14,392 bases of DNA from Saksenaea vasiformis B4078 (taxonomy: Eukaryota > Mucoromycota > Mucoromycetes > Mucorales > Saksenaeaceae), in contig JNDT01001835.1 in the NCBI GenBank assembly GCA_000697055.1, positions 1-14,392 on the forward strand. Direction: 5' to 3'. Of the stretch, positions 9,779-14,392 are shown piece by piece (the stretch's first letter is position 1; each line of letters opens with the position of its first letter). The translations under genes were made by a program, and so were the position numbers. The notes under the pieces were generated by a model. That model worked only from the letters and a program-made list of their open reading frames with translations, was not told where the DNA came from and did no database searches.

Positions 9779-12235
9779 ATGTTCAGTTGGATCCCTTTTA
9801 TTGCACCTACTACACACTTACGGCATGGTTTTGAGGAACACAACGAAAAAACCATGATTCATTCGAAAGCGGATCCCATTGTTCAAGCAACATCAGTGAA
9901 TGTCCTCATTGATGATCCACCAGCGCCTTCCTTTCGTAAAGACTATGAACCCACCGACGCCACAGTCGCTCTTTCTTCAGAATTGCAGAAAACATTAGCT
10001 CCTCCGTTTCTTCCTAGAAATGCCCCACTGGACTTAAGGAAACGCCCGCGTTCCATGTCTGTCGCAAGCCAGTCTTCTTCTTCACTGTTCCGACGCATTG
10101 TCCATTCTCCGAGAACACCTGCCGCAGCTTTATCAACGAGCGTCTCTGTCAATGGAAGCGTTGTGCTGGACAATGAACTGGAATCCACTACCATGGACAA
10201 TTCGCCCCGGTCACACTCTCTTTCAGCGATCCAGCTTCTTACAAAACAAACAGCGGCGGATATGTCGGACGATGACGAAGAACTCCACACATCACATGAA
10301 CCACAACCATCTACCGATATAGAGACGAGATCCGATACAATTTGCAATGGTGCTCAAGAAGAAAAAATCACTAGCCAAGCCGAAACAGCGCCACAGATGG
10401 CGGCACCTTTTGTCCAAAAAGAAAATCAAGTGGCGATGACTCCTTACTGGCAATCCTTCTTCAGTTCTCCAAAACAGAAGACACACCTGCGCCCTTCTGA
10501 AGAGAAGGCAAAAGACAACAATACTGTACCTGTAAATGCACCATCGCCAAACCAAGCAAGAGCCATAAAGGAAGACAGTTCACCACTACGCGACAGTGAA
10601 CAAGTAAAACGTTTAAAGGGAAATCTACAAAAAAACGCTTCAAGCGACACTAGTCTTGCACACAAGTCTTCTACAGCATCTTTAACATCGAGTATCAAAA
10701 CACCGAAAAAGCAAAACATCGTGCTCCCCACGTTTCACTCTCAGTTTCGGTTGCCATCTGAACCTCAGGTCGTTTCGAAGCCTACAATGTACTTTAACAA
10801 AACACTTGACTTTGTCCATTCCATCCTGGTCCCTCCGAAACCCGAGACGGATGTGATTGGCCCTTTATGGTGGAAGCATCGTATGCGCACGAAGTTTGCC
10901 AAATTTATCGAGGAGATGAAAGTTTCTGGAGAAATGGCTGGCAAGAAAATTGTAGTAATCGGTGTCCACGGGTGGTTTCCAATGAAGGTAAAAAAAAAAG
11001 AACCCTATTTTTTTCTATCTATCAACTTAATTTCTAATTGAACAATAGCTTGTGCGCAGCGTCATTGGAGAGCCAACGGGAACGTCTACTCGGTTTTGTG
11101 AACAGATGTCTAACGCTTTAAGGCAGTACTTTGAGGAGGAACACGGTGTGACCATCCCAGACGAGTTGATTACCTGTGTACCTCTTGAAGGAGAAGGAAA
11201 GGTTGAGGACAGGGTGAATAAGCTGTATAATAGTCTACTCGAGAATTCGAGCTGGCTTGAAGCTGTGTCATCTGCTGATATTATCTTTTGGGGTACCCAT
11301 TCGCAAGGCACACCCGTCTCGGTCATGCTGCTCCATCGATTAATAGAACGAGGACATATCCACTTACTCCGGCAATCGATTTGTCTATTAGCAATGGCAG
11401 GTATCGCATGTGGGCCATTTCCTGCATTGAAAGGAAGTCTTATTGTCAAGGTAAGAGAATTACACTTAAAACTCCCCCTTTCTCAAAGAAAAAAAATTTT
11501 TTTTTGGCTTACTTGGTTTAGTATTTTGAGGCAGATGCTGCGCGAGAACTCTTCGAGTTTATGGATTCCAACAGTGATATTTCCCAGAAATTCCGACAAT
11601 CATTAGCGTATATCCTCCGCAGTGGTGTCAAGACTATTTTGGTCGGATCAATGCAGGATCAAGTCGTGCCGTTATACTCCTCGATTATGTCTGGAGTATC
11701 TCACCCGAATATTTTACGGTCTATCTACATTGATGGCCACATCTATTCCGAAGGAGATTTTCTCATCAACCTCATCTCCTTTGCACTTCGACTCCGAAAT
11801 GCTGGTCTTTCCGATCATGGTCTCTTGATTCATCTCAGTGAGGTGCTTGCTGGAAATCTGTATGCATTGGAAGGTGGCCACTCCACCATTTACGAGGAAG
11901 TCGGCGTTTACAAGTTGGCTGTTCGATTTCTGTTTGAGACGAAACCCTTCGGACAATGGCAACAAATTAGAGCCAGCACCCTGGGGCAAGGGGAAGATGA
12001 GTTGGAAGAGGAAATAGAAGCCCAGATGGAATCCTTTCAAGCAAAGCAGCAACTGAATCCGTTTTACCTTCCTTGGGCAATGCGTGGCATTTGCGATGAC
12101 GCCCAGATACACAATGATGAGGTCCTTTATCATGAATTATGCGAATTACGTAACATGTTCGAACGATGGAACCCATCAAGCGCTAAAATGCGAGAAATCA
12201 AGTTTCGTTTGGAGCCTTGGAAATCTAGACCTTAA
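9779..12235 (+). CDS. alpha/beta-hydrolase-fold protein of the yeast YML020W family
   Basis: This belongs to a conserved but uncharacterised fungal family that includes yeast YML020W; it has a lipase-like fold and its substrate is unknown. The exons are 9779-10987, 11049-11450 and 11522-12235, giving 774 residues. Residues 1-15 form a short hydrophobic WIPF-containing N-terminus. Residues about 30-330 are Ser/Thr/Pro-rich and probably disordered. From about 340 the conserved domain begins with WWKHRMRTKFAKF, then VVIGVHGWFP (about 392-401), GEPTGTSTRF, PLEGEGKVEDRV, and the nucleophile elbow GTHSQG with Ser488. Asp583 in GSMQDQVVP and His657 in EGGHSTIYEE complete a likely catalytic triad. 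Asn-Pro-rich and WNPSSAKMREIKFRLEPW blocks close the protein. Both introns (61 and 70 nt) are phase 0, and intron 1 carries CTAAT. The start is fixed because a stop codon lies immediately upstream of the ATG in frame; the ATG at 9854 is an alternative. The gene converges with the small minus-strand gene at 12318. Confidence 0.88.
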
Positions 12236-12317
12236 CCTACCTTTGTAATTATTATACCTTTAGTATTCTTACTTGAAGGATTTGTAGCATTCAAGAAATT
12301 CATGTTAATACAAAACC

Positions 12318-12832
12318 TTAGAGTATGCTCTGTAACAAAAGTTGCGACACGTTTTTTCGACGCAAGCTTAGAAGAGCGTTTTTCTTCTTAATAACTGTTG
12401 AACCCGTACTACCTAATAGATCCAGATTAAAAGATATTGTAATGACATTTGTTTCTATGAGCTGATGTGATAACTGGTCTGTCGGCCCAGCAACAAATAG
12501 TAGCCACCATCCTCCCGGCATACACGTCAAATCAAGGATGTCTATCGTGGCCGATTCCCGAAGCTGACATATACTGATCATATCAAAGCGAAAAATTCTA
12601 GAAAATAAGTTTCAAATGAATAGTAACCGAAGCACCACGGATAAAAGTGCTTCTAAATAATTCTCTGGGTCTTCATTGTAGTTCAATTGGCCGACTTCGC
12701 ATATAAAATGATTCAGGTAAAAGCGAAAACGGTCGCATTCGCCACTGAGCGGAATTCGTTGAAGACAGATCCAGACGCCGAACCAAAACACGACAGCACC
12801 GACAACACTCACGCCACATTATTTTTAGACAT
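12318..12832 (-). CDS. unrecognised small protein, about 124 aa, three exons
   Basis: I do not recognise the family. The model has exons 12832-12813, 12744-12636 and 12563-12318. Intron 1 (12812-12745, 68 nt) has a good GTGAGT donor and TCAG acceptor and restores frame from phase 2. Intron 2 (12635-12564, 72 nt) has a weak GTGCTT donor; shifting the donor one codon upstream is equally possible, and a 30-nt intron ending at 12592 would also keep frame. The product starts MSKNNVAGECDRFRFYLNHF and continues with an acidic LNYNEDPENY, then IDILDLT, a conserved-looking PGGWWLLFVAGP (about residues 58-69), IETNVITISF, and a Lys/Arg-rich tail. There is no signal peptide. The Gly-Gly-Trp-Trp core suggests a folded domain. 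The 82-bp gap to the hydrolase-fold gene's stop codon means overlapping 3' ends are likely. Confidence 0.45.
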
Positions 12833-13132
12833 TACATCATAGACAGTGGCGCAACAACGCAGCGATCATCTTGTTGTTATTTTTATTATCTTTTAGTAGC
12901 TGATCCGATCCTCAACAGTATAAATATCCCTTCGACTTAGACAAAATAAAGAAAAACTTATCCGTTCATATTTTATACTTTTACCTGCTTACCTTTGATC
13001 CCCAGTGGGTTTGACCAGAGTGCGTTACTGGAAGAAAACCCAGATCAAGGCCATTTACGAAAACGACAAAACTTCGCCCCCCAAAAAAAAGAAAAAACCT
13101 GATTGGCTGAAAGTAATAAGCGAAAAAATTTC
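12833..13132. other. intergenic, upstream of the small minus gene and downstream of the tRNA
   Basis: This is the presumed promoter region of the minus-strand gene starting at 12832. A TATAAATA box-like sequence on the plus strand lies near 12920. An open frame from a GTG at 13005 runs through the tRNA gene and is judged spurious. Nothing else was seen. Confidence 0.45.
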
Positions 13133-13137
13133 AAAAA
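13133..13137 (-). terminator. RNA polymerase III terminator of tRNA-Lys
   Basis: On the minus strand a run of five T lies three bases after the tRNA's discriminator base, followed by a second run of six T (13123-13128). Both are typical RNA polymerase III stops. Confidence 0.8.
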
Positions 13138-13140
13138 TGA

Positions 13141-13212
13141 AGCCCTACGGGGGGGTCGAACCCCCAACCTTGAGATTAAGAGTCTCACGCTCTGCCATTG
13201 AGCTAGCAAGGC
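13141..13212 (-). tRNA. tRNA-Lys: tRNA-Lys (anticodon CUU)
   Basis: The minus strand folds as a complete 72-nt cloverleaf without intron. The acceptor GCCTTGC pairs with GTAGGGC (two G-U pairs), the D stem is GCTC/GAGC, the anticodon stem is TGAGA/TCTCA around the loop CTCTTAA, giving anticodon CTT for lysine codon AAG, and the T stem is GGGGG/CCCCC with TTCGACC. The discriminator is T, as in yeast tRNA-Lys(CUU). Internal promoters are present: an A box (TAGCTCAATGG) and a B box (GGTTCGACCCC). CCA is not encoded, as usual in eukaryotes. A TATA-like sequence lies about 30-37 bp upstream and a T-run terminator immediately downstream. Confidence 0.96.
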
Positions 13213-13242
13213 ACCTATTGTGTCGTTGTGACCACGAATTTC

Positions 13243-13276
13243 TATATAAAGGCAAAGATATAAAGGCAAAGATATA
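13243..13276 (-). promoter_or_regulatory. TATA-like upstream element of the tRNA in a 14-bp repeat
   Basis: A TATATA core at 13243-13248 lies about 31-36 bp upstream of the tRNA 5' end, where TFIIIB binds in fungi whose tRNA genes use TATA boxes. The block is part of a 14-bp direct repeat (unit ATAAAGGCAAAGAT), so the TATA motif recurs at 14-bp spacing further upstream. Confidence 0.5.
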
Positions 13277-13493
13277 AATGGTCATTTGGATAAATATACA
13301 AGAAATGTTGGGTACTTTGTTGCTTATAATTGTAGTGAAGTTGGTAGATAAAATTGGGTAATCTTGTAATATATTTTGGACAATATAAAAGTGATGTAGT
13401 TTTATTTTCTTATAGAAAATTTATTTATTTACTACAAATAACATCAGAATTGTATCTTCTTAGGGCTCCTAATACTGAACTGACTGTACTGAC

Positions 13494-13530
13494 AACTGTA
13501 CTGAACTGTACTGAACTGTACTGAACTGTT
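13494..13530. repeat. 10-bp tandem repeat AACTGTACTG, 3.7 copies
   Basis: Three perfect copies and a partial fourth copy of AACTGTACTG lie at 13494-13530, with degenerate copies on both sides (from about 13471). The unit is built from ACTG/CAGT half-palindromes; an inverted pair TGTACTGA at 13550-13557 and TCAGTACA at 13569-13576 follows. Confidence 0.85.
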
Positions 13531-13630
13531 GTAGGTCGGTATAACAGGTTGTACTGAACTGTCAGTAGTCAGTACAGATTTTGTACTAATTTTAAAAAAC
13601 TGTCAGTATTCAGTTTGAGTATACAAACCA

Positions 13631-13791
13631 TACTGACTTTATATTGTACTGACTTTGTACTGTACCGACTTTGTACTATACTGACTTTGTACTGTGTCGA
13701 CTTTATACTGTACCGATCTTTTATAATATCAACTTCTTATTGTACTGACTTTTTTATTGTACCAACTTCTTATTATACCGACTTCTGTCTG
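13631..13791. repeat. 16-bp minisatellite, 10 copies
   Basis: Ten head-to-tail copies of a 16-bp unit with consensus TACTGACTTTGTACTG fill this stretch; one copy (13743-13759) has an extra T. Copies near 13631-13694 are nearly identical and those near 13711-13791 are more diverged, mostly TACTG to TACCG or TACCA and TTTG to TTCT. The unit shares the GTACTG core with the 10-bp array just upstream, so the two arrays are probably related. The surrounding DNA is AT-rich and gene-poor. Confidence 0.88.
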
Positions 13792-14125
13792 TAACACTTG
13801 TTTTTATATAAAACTCTTTACCTTTGACTTTCTACATTACTCTACATTCACAAGCATGCATATATATATGTTTTTGTGCGAATGTTTAATGTGTTTAACA
13901 TAAGTAAATGCCATAATAGCCATAATTAGTGAAAGAGATTAATTAATTTCAACGTCAAAACAGAAAAGCATTTGAGATGTTCATGTGCATAAAATAGATG
14001 GAGGCGTCATTTATTGGTAATTGGAATTTGCATGTCGATTAGTTACAATGGCAGTACAAACAAAACGCGACTCAATAGTAGTAGTGGTAGCCAGTGTCGT
14101 ATTTCGACATCCTTTTCATAATGTT
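13792..14125. other. AT-rich intergenic, no gene seen
   Basis: There are AT-rich low-complexity tracts, including an alternating TA run near 13859-13869 and an AGTAGTAGTGGTAG stretch near 14078-14091. No frame of useful length was found. Confidence 0.5.
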
Positions 14126-14392
14126 TCAGTTATCGCCAGATGAACTTGTAAAATTTTCATTGTCACACGAGTTTTTCTTCTTCATTGCGGACCTGCGGTA
14201 ATCTAAATCTAGTTCCTGATTTTTGTTACCGACTGTCCAGGGCCATCATTGTCTATTTTCACTACCAATTGTAGATCACTTTTGTGATTGCACCATTGGT
14301 ATCTTTGGACTCAGTTGAATGAAAACTTTTACTCTCGTCATTACTGGTTTACAAGATGTCTCACTATCAATGTCCCGATCATATTTTAGAAA
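14126..14392 (-). CDS. possible 3' exons of an unrecognised minus-strand gene
   Basis: Reading in from the right edge on the minus strand, one frame is open for about 38 codons (to about 14279), with text such as FLKYDRDIDSETSCKPVMTR. A second frame is open before a TGA at 14126-14128 and ends with a Lys-rich then Ser/Asn/Asp-rich tail (MKKKNSCDNENFTSSSGDN), typical of a disordered C-terminus. A phase-0 intron between ATG|GTGCAA and ATCAG|GAACTA would join them, but the donor is weak. I do not recognise the product; the case rests on composition only and the segment is cut by the window end. Confidence 0.3.

Noticed and set aside
13005..13277. Lys-rich plus-strand frame of about 90 codons
   Set aside because: It begins with GTG, not ATG, and runs straight through the tRNA-Lys gene; the Lys run comes from an A-rich tract.

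Overview
This window looks like nuclear DNA of a fungus, most likely an early-diverging one of the Mucoromycota type. The evidence is short GT-AG introns (47-91 nt, many with TACTAAC/CTAAT-like branch sites), fungal-restricted families (a Gvp36-type BAR protein and a YML020W-type hydrolase-fold protein), compact intergenic spacing and moderate GC in the genes. The species cannot be named from sequence alone.

Layout from left to right. Positions 1-1199 (minus) hold an unrecognised multi-exon gene whose 3' end lies outside the window. Positions 1345-1759 hold a small non-autonomous DNA transposon with 50-bp terminal inverted repeats and a 9-bp target duplication. A 78-aa minus-strand ORF (2255-2491) is divergent from the proteasome beta-3 gene PUP3 (2760-3689, plus, 6 exons). 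Their shared promoter carries a 41-bp tandem repeat and a 29-bp near-palindrome. PUP3 converges with PRP43 (6344-3847, minus, 6 exons), a DEAH-box RNA helicase. A 1.6-kb spacer with one possible decayed coding segment follows. Next come a BAR-domain gene (7935-9127, plus, 4 exons) and a YML020W-like alpha/beta-hydrolase-fold gene (9779-12235, plus, 3 exons). The latter converges with a small unrecognised minus gene (12832-12318). A tRNA-Lys(CUU) gene lies on the minus strand at 13141-13212. An AT-rich tail follows, with two families of ACTG-based tandem repeats (13494-13791) and a possible 3' exon of another minus-strand gene at the right edge.

The recognised genes are housekeeping: protein degradation (PUP3), splicing and ribosome biogenesis (PRP43), membrane trafficking (Gvp36-like) and translation (tRNA). 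They do not form a pathway or cluster. No CRISPR, prokaryotic mobile element, virus or toxin gene was seen. The novel material is small in scale: the transposon, the repeated promoter elements, a start codon separated by an intron from the rest of PUP3, the minisatellite, and three or four unrecognised genes. All exon borders were assigned by eye from splice motifs, frame and family similarity; no alignment or RNA data were available.
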